This document shows, in pieces, positions 1-7,809 of a stretch of 18,090 nt of DNA (positions are counted from its first letter, which is position 1; the number at the start of each line of letters is the position of its first letter). The DNA is taken from the NCBI GenBank assembly GCA_037138855.1, contig JBAXHO010000035.1:1-18090 (forward strand). The letters run 5' to 3'. The notes beneath the pieces are model-generated. The model saw only the letters and a program-made list of their open reading frames with translations, had not been told where the DNA came from and ran no database searches. Made by a program: the position numbers and the translations under genes. The stretch is from JBAXHO01 sp037138855 (GTDB lineage Bacteria; Patescibacteriota; Dojkabacteria; B142; OLB20).

Positions 1-68
1 ATATAATCTTCGTTATCATACTTTGCCACTTCAATTTTGAGATTGTTCAATAATATTTTTGTTGTCAT
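1..68 (-). CDS. Start of a gene cut by the window edge, possibly KilA-N domain protein
   Basis: An ATG at 66-68 opens a minus-strand frame that stays open to base 1, giving 22 complete codons beginning MTTKILLNNLKIEVAKYDN and ending EDY. The pattern of a short strand followed by a YDNEDY stretch resembles the beginning of bacterial KilA-N proteins, where EDYI leads into a SLTDIA motif. The window ends before that motif could be seen, so the family call is a guess. It lies downstream of the DCD gene on the same strand with 165 bases between them, and could be another accessory gene of the restriction locus or an unrelated neighbour. Confidence 0.4.
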   Translation of the reverse strand, partial: MTTKILLNNLKIEVAKYDNEDY

Positions 69-233
69 AAAATCACTCTACCAATCAATTCTTAAAAACT
101 TCTTAAATCTGAAGATTATTGGGGGAAAATAATAAAAAAGTGAACTTAGGAGAAAGAGTGCATTGAAAAGGGAATGTTGGAATTTGAGGGCTAATTATAT
201 CCTGTTTATTTCCGAATTTTTTATTTTTAATCT

Positions 234-608
234 TTAATTTTTAATTTCTATTATTTTCCCCACCTGCTCCTCATCCAGCTCCATCTCAGGATAGATTCCT
301 TTGTGATAGATTTTGATGATTTTTTCGACCAGTTTGAAGGGAATTGTCTGTGTCTCGGGTAAATACTCAAATCTGATCTGCGCGGGGAATGCTGACTTCC
401 AAGCTTCTGGAACGATGTTATCATTACCTTGACTCATTGGTTTCAGAGGACCGGTAAATTCGAAGGTTGAGAGGTTGTAGAGGAATAGGAAATCAGTTTC
501 AGTAATTGTTTTTACAAGAGGCAGATACATGCGTTCTTCGCCGAGTAATTTTCGGTCGATGACCTCTTGATAGGTTTTGGAGTTGCAGCGGAAGATGAAG
601 GCTTTCAT
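234..608 (-). CDS. DCD-domain protein (PUA-like fold), putative modified-base reader
   Basis: This 124-residue protein is almost entirely one domain resembling the DCD (Development and Cell Death) domain. Visible landmarks are FIFRCNSKTYQEVIDRKLLG (4-23), FLFLYNLSTFEFTG (40-53), a Gly..NI.P.AW stretch (61-70) and FPAQIRF (74-80), matching the plant DCD pattern of a core strand, LFLYNYST, NIDPTAW and FPAQVR. The remaining 40 residues are a charged helical tail. DCD domains belong to the PUA-like superfamily with EVE, YTH and ASCH, and are predicted to bind modified bases. The ATG lies 20 bases after the hsdR stop, so it is probably the last gene of the restriction operon. A role sensing modified DNA or RNA, or guiding restriction, is inferred from domain and context. 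No catalytic motif is visible. Confidence 0.75.
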   Translation of the reverse strand: MKAFIFRCNSKTYQEVIDRKLLGEERMYLPLVKTITETDFLFLYNLSTFEFTGPLKPMSQGNDNIVPEAWKSAFPAQIRFEYLPETQTIPFKLVEKIIKIYHKGIYPEMELDEEQVGKIIEIKN

Positions 609-628
609 GATTTGAATAAATTATTGAG

Positions 629-3600
629 TTATAAATATTTTTCAGAATTACCCCACCTCTCAAACACAAAATTATAAACAGATAAACCTTTCTGTTCACA
701 ATCATTTTCTGTATAGGTTGGCTCGGGGAGAAATTTGTAAATAATATCTAGGATTGTATTTTTTACACCTGCTCTTGTGGGTGCTTTTTCTCTCCAGTCT
801 AATACGAGTTTCTCTTTTTGTAAGGTTTCTAATAAAGTTCGCGCTGTTTTCTTGACTTCATTTACTTCTGATTCATTTAATTCTTCTTTTAGTAATAAAT
901 CAAAAATAGCGAGCTCATCATCTGTTAAATTTTCTCTGATCGAGCGTTTTTCTTCTAAGGTTAAGTCATTAGCAAGTTGAACAAGATCCTCGAATAGCTT
1001 ATCTATATCATGTGCACCTGAGTTGTACTCTTCCAGTAAAGAATTTAATCTGTCCATAAACTGCACTCTTTTTTTATTTCTTTTAACCATATCTTCAATT
1101 TGATCTTTTAACTCTTCCTTCATTGCTTCAGTTTGGATATTTTTGTTTTCCAATCCTTCGAAAAATTCTTTTAAAGCATTTGCATTCAGCATGCTTAAAT
1201 CTTTGAGTTTTTTGTGTTGTGGGATAACATATTCGCCTGTTTGAATAGATCTATCTAGAAGTTCTTCCAAGTCTCTTTTTACTTGAGATACATCGATACT
1301 TTTTAATCCAATATCTCTGATACGAGAAGATAATACTTTCACTGCTGTTACGTAATGATAATATTCTTCTGCATTTGGATCTGGCAGAACTGATTTATAT
1401 CCACTGTGAAGTGCTGCAGATATATTAAATACTTTCTTTTTATACTCTTCATCACTCAAGACAAAATTGGAGAATTTGTCTAATAGAATTAGCTTTTGCT
1501 CTCCATCAGCATCTAATATATTTTGAATATCAATATTTTTTTCAGCAAATGTTCGCTTTGTGACCTTTAATAGCTCTTGAAGCTCAACTAATAATTCAGC
1601 TTTGTCTCTGATTATTACGTTTCCATCATCCGTTTTGGTTGAAGCGTATATAGCGAGAGCTTTTTCGATATTTTTAAAGACACCGATGTAGTCCACGATA
1701 AGGCCGTTCTTTTTATCAGGAAAAACTCTATTTGCTCTAGCAATAGTCTGCATCAAGGTATGATTTTTGAGAGGTTTATCGAGATAGAGTGTAGAAAGAT
1801 TAGGTACGTCAAAGCCTGTCATCCACATAGCGCAGACAAAAACAATTCTCAGATTGCTTTCAGCTTTTTTGAACTCTTCTTCCAGGTTTTCATTTTTCAT
1901 TCTATCTCTGATCGGCACCATATCGATTTCAAACTCAGCCATGTCTTCAATTTCGCTTTGGCTCTGGCTAACAACCACTGCCATATCGACATCAGCATGT
2001 CTATCTAGTTTGTCCATTATTCTATTTTGCTCTAGCTCATCATTAGTGGTGGCTAGTTTCAATCGAAGTTTTCCCAGATATCTATCCCATTCTGATTTAA
2101 CTTTTTTGTACATTCTGATAGCAGTTTTCTTGTCTACACTTACTACCATTGCTTTGCCATCATAACCACGGCTAACGAAATGCTGTACTATATCTCTAGC
2201 AAGTACGTTTAGTCTATCTTCTCTACTGATAAGATGGTAAAAAGTGGAGAATTCATTTTCTAGCTTGTCTTCTGCTTCTTCATCCAGTTCATAAAAATCC
2301 ATGACTTTACCCAGGTCATTATCTAGATTTTGATTTACGTTTTTTAAGAATGGTACTCTGTTTTCATAAAAAAGCGGTACGGTCGCATTATCTTGAATAG
2401 ACTGCCCAAAATTGTATATAGATACGTATTCTCCAAAAGTTTCTCTAGTTCTTTCTTCACCATCAGCCATGAGTGGCGTGCCGGTAAATCCAATAAATGA
2501 AGCATTTGGCAGAGCCTTTCTCATATTCATCGCAAACATATCGTACTGGGAACGATGAGCCTCATCAGTCATGATGATAATGTCATCACGATCGGAAATA
2601 GTATCTGTCACATGCTGAAACTTTTGAATGGTTGTAAATATTTGTCTATGGTCTTCTCCTAAAAGATCATGAAGATTGACAATACTAGTTGCTCGAACTT
2701 CCTTTTCGTATACTGCACCGACATTGGCAAAATTGCCATAAGCTTGACCATCTAGCTGTGTGCGATCAGTCACAATCACAAAAGTAAAATTTCCATAAAG
2801 CTTCCTCAGTACCTTTTGTGCCAAAAACACCATAGCGTATGATTTACCAGAGCCCTGAGTATGCCAAAATACACCTAATTTGCCCTCGAGATCTTTTCTG
2901 TCCTGTACATTTTGGTATGCTTTATTTACACCGTAATATTGGAAATATCTAGGTATTATCTTTTTTACTTTGCCTTTTGATTCATCAAAAAGGACAAAGT
3001 TTTCAAAAACATCTAGCAATCTTTTTTTCTCACAAAGCCCAAAAAGTAAAGTTCTCAGATCAGTTTTGGTCTCATCTGCTTCACTTTCGATTTTTTTCCA
3101 ATCATTATAAAACTCGTAAGGAGAAGTAATGGATCCGACTTTGTTTTCTATCCCATTCGATAGCACAATCCCCATGTTGTACCAGAAAAGTTTGGGTATG
3201 GTTGCGATATATGGTTTGATATTATTTTTGATCGCATCAGACAGGTTTTTGTGTGAGGCCTTGAGCTCAAGTAATAGGATAGGTATACCATTTACAAACA
3301 AAATCACATCCGGTCTTTTGGTATAAACTTCACCTACAATCCACATCTGTGACACAATCTGAAACTTATTATTCTCCTGATTTTCAAAGTCAATAAACTT
3401 GATTGTTTCTGTCTCTGAGCTGCCATCTGGCTTTACTACATCTACATTTAAGCCATCTTTCAGAAGCTTATAAATTTCCTGATTGGCTTTTACAAGTGAT
3501 AATGTGGATCTATCTCTTGAAATGTTGTTAATTGCCTCTTCGATAACATCACTTGGGATACCTGGATTAAGCTTAACCAGCGCATCTCTAAGCGTTGGAG

Positions 3601-3751
3601 TAAGTAAGACCTCACCTCGGTGAGATCTGCCAAGCTTCGCATCCTCTGTGTCAGTATAGGCATTGATATGGCAACTCTCATCCTGCCAAAGCTCTTTGAT
3701 GAGAGTGATGACTGTTTGTTCGATTAGGGTGTCTTCGGTGAATGTGTTCAT
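629..3751 (-). CDS. hsdR: Type I restriction enzyme, R subunit (HsdR)
   Basis: This is the motor and nuclease subunit that pumps and cuts unmethylated DNA in the R2M2S complex. The 1040-residue length is normal. The N-terminal PD-(D/E)xK nuclease is seen as RPDVILFVNG with D148 and LELK with E162 and K164. The superfamily 2 helicase follows: HTQGSGKS Walker A (297-304), DEAH (396-399), GFTGTPL (421-427), TGFDVP (645-650) and QTIARANRV (668-676). The C-terminal third is rich in charged helices, as expected for the region that contacts the methyltransferase. All key residues are intact with no frameshift. The start ATG is 7 bases after the stop of the upstream ATPase gene, so the two are co-transcribed. 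No clear Shine-Dalgarno sequence is present. Confidence 0.97.
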   Translation of the reverse strand: MNTFTEDTLIEQTVITLIKELWQDESCHINAYTDTEDAKLGRSHRGEVLLTPTLRDALVKLNPGIPSDVIEEAINNISRDRSTLSLVKANQEIYKLLKDGLNVDVVKPDGSSETETIKFIDFENQENNKFQIVSQMWIVGEVYTKRPDVILFVNGIPILLLELKASHKNLSDAIKNNIKPYIATIPKLFWYNMGIVLSNGIENKVGSITSPYEFYNDWKKIESEADETKTDLRTLLFGLCEKKRLLDVFENFVLFDESKGKVKKIIPRYFQYYGVNKAYQNVQDRKDLEGKLGVFWHTQGSGKSYAMVFLAQKVLRKLYGNFTFVIVTDRTQLDGQAYGNFANVGAVYEKEVRATSIVNLHDLLGEDHRQIFTTIQKFQHVTDTISDRDDIIIMTDEAHRSQYDMFAMNMRKALPNASFIGFTGTPLMADGEERTRETFGEYVSIYNFGQSIQDNATVPLFYENRVPFLKNVNQNLDNDLGKVMDFYELDEEAEDKLENEFSTFYHLISREDRLNVLARDIVQHFVSRGYDGKAMVVSVDKKTAIRMYKKVKSEWDRYLGKLRLKLATTNDELEQNRIMDKLDRHADVDMAVVVSQSQSEIEDMAEFEIDMVPIRDRMKNENLEEEFKKAESNLRIVFVCAMWMTGFDVPNLSTLYLDKPLKNHTLMQTIARANRVFPDKKNGLIVDYIGVFKNIEKALAIYASTKTDDGNVIIRDKAELLVELQELLKVTKRTFAEKNIDIQNILDADGEQKLILLDKFSNFVLSDEEYKKKVFNISAALHSGYKSVLPDPNAEEYYHYVTAVKVLSSRIRDIGLKSIDVSQVKRDLEELLDRSIQTGEYVIPQHKKLKDLSMLNANALKEFFEGLENKNIQTEAMKEELKDQIEDMVKRNKKRVQFMDRLNSLLEEYNSGAHDIDKLFEDLVQLANDLTLEEKRSIRENLTDDELAIFDLLLKEELNESEVNEVKKTARTLLETLQKEKLVLDWREKAPTRAGVKNTILDIIYKFLPEPTYTENDCEQKGLSVYNFVFERWGNSEKYL

Positions 3752-3758
3752 GGTTATA

Positions 3759-6107
3759 CTATGCTTTATTTAAATATTTATAATGGGAAGGATCTACTTC
3801 CTTAATTATCCTTAGAAGTATTCCTATTGCTTCTTTTACCTCTGATTTATCTTTGTGTTCTATTGTGCTTGTTGGGTCTGAATTATGAGAGAATTCATTT
3901 ACCAACTTGTATGCCTTTCCTGCATCAACTGAATTAATTATTTCTTTTTGATAATTGATATTTTTAATTAATACATCCATTTTTGATTTTTGGTCGCCTG
4001 TACTTGGTATTTTAAAGTCTGCAAAAATGTCAAAAAACCTTCTGGCCATATTTCCGATTGTATAAAAATCTTCATATTTTGAATCCTGTTTTTCTGAAAA
4101 TTCTTTAAGTTTTGCAAACAAGAAATGATATTCGGATTTGTAATTTTTTAACGTTCTATCAAGTTCAATGATTTTCGCTTTTCTAGTACCTATCTCTGTA
4201 TAGTTTTCCACCATGAAAAATTCACAAGGAATCGGTTTTTCCAGTTTATTTTCTGATTTTAACTTTTCGTTATCTTTTTTTATTGAATTAGTTTTATTGA
4301 TATACCATTCTTTAACCAAGTTGAAGAGTTGGAAATTATGAGTTGAAATAAACAGTTGCCCAACATCCTTAAAATGATTACTTATCATTGAAAAACAATG
4401 ATAAATGAAATTTGAGTCAAAGCTGGAAATTGGATCGTCAATAAAAATTATTCCTTTGGTTTTGTCAAAGTCTCCTTCACCGACTTTTACTACAAAATAA
4501 GAAAATGCTATTGCCGTTTTTTCGCCTTCGCTTAAGTTCTTTGCTGGTTGTTGGTCTCTTTTTATCATATAGCCCTTTTTATTAACATCTAGTTCGAGCA
4601 TAATTTCTTCCCTGCCAAAAAATTCTTTTAGGTGGTTGTTAATATCTTTTATTGCTCTTCCAATATTCGAAGTTTGTTTTTCTAATTCTGAAATCTCAGA
4701 ATTATTTTTATTAAATGCTTCAAAGATTTCTTCTTCTTTTTTCTCGGCACCCGTTACTTCGTCTCCCATTTTTTTATAATCTTGCCCAGATAGTGCGACG
4801 GCAATTGAGTGTAGTTCAAGTTTATCTCTAGAACTTATTACTTCTGTATTATGATTCTTTACTCTTAGATTATGTTTTGAAATGATTTCGTTAAGCTCAT
4901 TAATAATGTTATTTAATAAATTTGTGTAGTCTTCAGGAGTCGTGACCATTTCTGGAATGTCAGGATCAAATGGATTTTGATATTTTTGCTCTAACCATAT
5001 CTCAGAATGATTAAGCCAATCATTCTGCTTTTTTATTATCTTATTGTATTCTTTTGCTTTATCTTCATAACTATTCCTTAGATCAAAATATAGTTCAATA
5101 TTTTTTTCAGAAATAGTGAATACTTTTTCTTTTTTCAAGTCATTAATAAGAAACTTAATGGAGTTCTGTAAATCCTCATAATCTTTGCTAAAATGTCGCG
5201 ATAATGAATCAAAGAAATTATGATTTAAATCATTTTCGCAAAAAAGACATTTTTTAAATTGGTTTTTTGTTTTATGGATATCGAATCCTTGTTTGACCCA
5301 ATTATTAAGTTCTTCGTCAAGTCCGCCATCTTTATCTTCAGGGTCTTTCAATCTTTCTAGTAATTCCGAGACAACCTTTTTACCCAGTAAGGATTTTACT
5401 CTTGTAAAAAGAAGTGCGAAATTAACAGGTGTTAGTTTTAGAAGTGTAATTTGATTTTTTTCAGGTGCACTTTTACTTATTGTTTCATATTTTTTCTTGT
5501 CATCATCGGAAAGCACCTTGTCTAAAAAATTATCAACTCCAATACTGTTAATTCTGTTTTCTACCTTTGTTTTATTATATGACTTATCAAAAAGAATATT
5601 TGCAATTTCTCGACCTAAACCTATCAGAAAAGTATTCTTTGTTTCTTCTTTCGCCGACTTATCCTTTTTAGCTTGTTCATATGTTTTGCCAAGAATTACT
5701 TTGTCCAACTTTGATTGCCCAAGCTGTTTCTTACTCTCAATGTCTTCCTCACTTACATAAACAATAGGATTGCATGAGTCCGCAGGGTCAAAGGAAATAT
5801 TTTCATCAATGAAGTCTTGATTGAAAATCTTTATAGGTAATACATTAGTTTCGACATCTGTATTTTTTACAGTTGTTCCGTCATCTATTTTTATTTCAAA
5901 CTCGCCGTTTTCTGGATATTGTTTGAAATTGTCCTTGTCATAAACACATCTTTTCTGACAACTCGCAAAAACACGGGAAATTGTAGTTTTTCCACTTCTA
6001 TTCCAGCCATATATTAAATTATATTTTTTAAATTCAGGAACTGCAGAAAACCATGAAAAATCGTGGAAAATACCAAAATTTTTCAATTTTTGTATTTTAG
6101 TTATCAT
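3759..6107 (-). CDS. rloC: RloC/PrrC-like ABC-type ATPase, probable anticodon nuclease with zinc-hook motif
   Basis: This 782-residue protein is of the AAA_13 type. Walker A is YGWNRSGKTT (33-42), the ABC signature is NLSEGEK (524-530), Walker B is GIIFIDDP (552-559) and the H-loop is STH (588-590). Between the two ATPase halves lies a long, largely coiled-coil insert with KKCLFCEND, a CxxC pair at C287 and C290, like the Rad50-type zinc hook of RloC. The C-terminal 100 residues hold R689-x3-D693 and H741, which fit the Arg/Glu/His triad of PrrC and RloC tRNases except that Glu is replaced by Asp. PrrC and RloC cleave tRNA in the anticodon loop and sit inside type I restriction loci, as this gene does between hsdS and hsdR. 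Its first 11 bases overlap the hsdS end, and AGAGG lies about 10 bases before the ATG. It could instead be an ATPase without tRNase activity. Confidence 0.8.
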   Translation of the reverse strand: MITKIQKLKNFGIFHDFSWFSAVPEFKKYNLIYGWNRSGKTTISRVFASCQKRCVYDKDNFKQYPENGEFEIKIDDGTTVKNTDVETNVLPIKIFNQDFIDENISFDPADSCNPIVYVSEEDIESKKQLGQSKLDKVILGKTYEQAKKDKSAKEETKNTFLIGLGREIANILFDKSYNKTKVENRINSIGVDNFLDKVLSDDDKKKYETISKSAPEKNQITLLKLTPVNFALLFTRVKSLLGKKVVSELLERLKDPEDKDGGLDEELNNWVKQGFDIHKTKNQFKKCLFCENDLNHNFFDSLSRHFSKDYEDLQNSIKFLINDLKKEKVFTISEKNIELYFDLRNSYEDKAKEYNKIIKKQNDWLNHSEIWLEQKYQNPFDPDIPEMVTTPEDYTNLLNNIINELNEIISKHNLRVKNHNTEVISSRDKLELHSIAVALSGQDYKKMGDEVTGAEKKEEEIFEAFNKNNSEISELEKQTSNIGRAIKDINNHLKEFFGREEIMLELDVNKKGYMIKRDQQPAKNLSEGEKTAIAFSYFVVKVGEGDFDKTKGIIFIDDPISSFDSNFIYHCFSMISNHFKDVGQLFISTHNFQLFNLVKEWYINKTNSIKKDNEKLKSENKLEKPIPCEFFMVENYTEIGTRKAKIIELDRTLKNYKSEYHFLFAKLKEFSEKQDSKYEDFYTIGNMARRFFDIFADFKIPSTGDQKSKMDVLIKNINYQKEIINSVDAGKAYKLVNEFSHNSDPTSTIEHKDKSEVKEAIGILLRIIKEVDPSHYKYLNKA

Positions 6108-7809
6108 TTTTAAGTAACCTCTTCCCAGTAATTAAATTTCCGATGAGTAGGTCTCTTGTTTTTAATAGGATCGAATTCTTTTTTTGGAAATTTAAAATTT
6201 CATCAAAATATTTCGATATGGATATATAGTAGTTATTCATTACTCCTAAAGTTGGGTAAAGTATTTTTATTTCTTCAAATTTACCCTTACTTACATTTCC
6301 CATAGTCGCTCCATTACCACCTAAACCATCGAGTAAAGGCTTTAATTCTTTTGAAAAGAAATAATAATAAATATAATCATTGGGCGAGTTTAAAACTAAG
6401 CTGTTAATCTGTTGATTAGTTGTACATGATTGCGTTGATATAGCAACTTTTCCTAAAGTTCCAATTGTACTTACCATTACAGTTTTTTCGGGTAAAAGCT
6501 TTTTGATTTGTGTTTGCATCCCTCGTTCTGACAATTTCTCTTCAGAATTCAGTATAAATAAATCTGTAAAATCTGGTGTTTTTACAAACAAAAACTCATC
6601 GCCGAAATTCTCACTTATTTTTTTGCTAGGTGTTTTACCTGTTACAACATCGCCAATATCTCCCAACCTTTTCACCTCCCACCCCTCCGGCACCATCCCA
6701 TACTCACTACCACTATCTACCATCTTGCCTCCAGAGGATTTGTAGCCTTTGACCCCTAAATCCCCTAGAGGGGACTTGGGTTTGTATTCCCCTGAAGGGG
6801 AGGGGATGGAGGATTTGATTTTAGTGATAACTTGATTTATGTTATTTATCACTTCTTCATTACTAAATCTAATAATCTGACAACCTAAAGATTTAAGTGT
6901 TTCCTCACGTTTCTGATCTTTATCTTTCTGAGATTGATGTATTTCACCATCAACTTCGATTATTAAACCTATTTCAACACAATAAAAATCTACTATAAAA
7001 TTGTCAATAATATGCTGACGTCTAAATTTCATTCCAAGCTTTTTTAATTTCAGCTCTTCCCAAAGTAAAGCCTCTGCTTTAGTAGGAAAGTTCCTCATCT
7101 TTACAGCCTTATCATAAAGCTTTTTATACGATTTTGGATTCGCAGCATTCAAAACTCTAGGTGCACTGCACCCAATTGCCCCCCCCTTAGGGGGCTGGGG
7201 GGCCGGAAACTCAAACTTCACAAACCACTCCGTATAAAGTCTCTGTGCCATTTCTTCGAGGATTTTGATGCGCTTTTCGTTGTTTTCGATAAGGTCATCG
7301 TAGGTGGAGATGACGGAGGCGATTCGAGTTTGGGTTGATAGATCATCTGGATATTTAACCAGAAGATCTCCTATCATTTTTAAGCTTACATAACTTTGTG
7401 CAACCCCACCTTTAACACCGTTGATTGCAGATTGTAACTCTTCAGACAGTAACCAATAATATAAATATCTATTATTAATGTTTGGTTTTGCTCGAATAAT
7501 AGATACGCTACTTGATATACCAATTAACTTATCCTTACTCAATAAGTACGGAGAGCCCATTGAACCAATAATGCTAAACAATATATCTCCTTGATTTGGA
7601 ACTGTTATTGCGTTTTCAGATTCCTTAAAGTGTTTGTTATATGTATCAATTGATATACAATCATATGTTGTTAAATCAATTTTTCCTCTTTTTAAGTTTT
7701 TTGAAGTCAGATATGGAATACCTTTCTTTTGCCTTTCCAAGCTTGCATGAGCTCCATCTCCAATATTAGATACATCTTTTAGTTTTACTTTCTTCCATCC
7801 TTCTCTCAT
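6097..7809 (-). CDS. hsdS: Type I restriction specificity subunit HsdS carrying an inserted DUF559 endonuclease domain
   Basis: HsdS reads the bipartite DNA target for the methylase and nuclease. Residues 1-160 form the first target-recognition half, starting MREGWKKVKLKDV. Residues 160-201 are the conserved spacer helix ending LYTEWFVKFEFP. The second half starts at about 361 with KMVDSG...YGMVPEGWEVKRLGDI, and the last 45 residues form the second helix. These parts together make about 415 residues, a normal HsdS. Residues 202-360 are extra and contain a DUF559 domain, annotated separately. The frame stays open through the insert, so a single 570-residue chain is predicted. The ATG overlaps the upstream nuclease gene's stop as ATGA, with AAGG 7 bases before it, indicating coupled translation. 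Whether the enlarged HsdS still folds and binds is unknown. Confidence 0.92.
   Translation of the reverse strand: MREGWKKVKLKDVSNIGDGAHASLERQKKGIPYLTSKNLKRGKIDLTTYDCISIDTYNKHFKESENAITVPNQGDILFSIIGSMGSPYLLSKDKLIGISSSVSIIRAKPNINNRYLYYWLLSEELQSAINGVKGGVAQSYVSLKMIGDLLVKYPDDLSTQTRIASVISTYDDLIENNEKRIKILEEMAQRLYTEWFVKFEFPAPQPPKGGAIGCSAPRVLNAANPKSYKKLYDKAVKMRNFPTKAEALLWEELKLKKLGMKFRRQHIIDNFIVDFYCVEIGLIIEVDGEIHQSQKDKDQKREETLKSLGCQIIRFSNEEVINNINQVITKIKSSIPSPSGEYKPKSPLGDLGVKGYKSSGGKMVDSGSEYGMVPEGWEVKRLGDIGDVVTGKTPSKKISENFGDEFLFVKTPDFTDLFILNSEEKLSERGMQTQIKKLLPEKTVMVSTIGTLGKVAISTQSCTTNQQINSLVLNSPNDYIYYYFFSKELKPLLDGLGGNGATMGNVSKGKFEEIKILYPTLGVMNNYYISISKYFDEILNFQKKNSILLKTRDLLIGNLITGKRLLKNDN
6761..6801. repeat. 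Pair of near-palindromes TCCCCT-NN-AGGGGA at the C-terminal border of the hsdS insert
   Basis: Two 14-base hairpins of one design, TCCCCT-AG-AGGGGA at 6761-6774 and TCCCCT-GA-AGGGGA at 6788-6801, are separated by 13 bases. A related CCCCCT-T-AGGGGG hairpin sits at 7182-7194 on the other side of the insert. All are translated within hsdS. Their G+C content contrasts sharply with the AT-rich surroundings. Confidence 0.75.
7160..7206. repeat. GC-rich palindromes at the N-terminal border of the hsdS insert
   Basis: The hairpin CCCCCT-T-AGGGGG (7182-7194) lies next to an imperfect palindrome with arms GGTGCA and TGCACC around a single C (about 7160-7172), and next to a second G-run. In the hsdS frame they encode PQPPKGGAIGCSAPR. 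They mark the other border of the DUF559 insert and match the C-terminal border in the CCCCT/AGGGG core. Confidence 0.6.

Larger units (their letters stand above)
6752..7206 (-). mobile_element. In-frame DUF559 (Vsr-like PD-(D/E)xK) insert inside hsdS, flanked by CCCCT/AGGGG hairpins
   Basis: Residues 202-353 of the HsdS reading frame do not belong to HsdS. The core (about 225-333) is a DUF559 nuclease domain: NFPTKAEALLWEELK (240-254), KFRRQHIIDNFIVDFYC (261-277, D274), IIEVDGEIH (283-291, with the E-x-D pair E285/D287 and H291) and IIRFSNEEV (312-320). Each end carries short GC-rich near-palindromes of one design, C-run-CCT then AGGGG: 7182-7194 on the N-terminal side, and 6761-6774 and 6788-6801 on the C-terminal side. 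They encode the low-complexity strings PQPPKGG and PSGEYKPKSPLGDLGVKG. The insert sits right after the conserved WFVKFEFP motif and right before KMVDSG of the second half. A mobile or cassette origin is inferred from these borders; no transposase is present. Confidence 0.7.

Noticed and set aside
1854..2165. Plus-strand ORF of 103 codons inside hsdR
   Set aside because: It lies fully antisense to the conserved helicase region of hsdR and has no family features; it is a shadow frame.
3759..6107. Septu (PtuA) ATPase
   Set aside because: No HNH nuclease PtuB lies beside it, and the CxxC hook, the C-terminal triad and the location inside a type I locus fit RloC/PrrC better.
7160..7172. Palindrome GGTGCA-C-TGCACC as an operator
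   Set aside because: It is inside the hsdS coding region as part of the insert border, with no promoter nearby.
6097..7809. Two separate hsdS half-genes with a DUF559 gene between them
   Set aside because: The frame is open from start to end without a stop and no Shine-Dalgarno sequence precedes an internal start, so one chain is the simplest reading.
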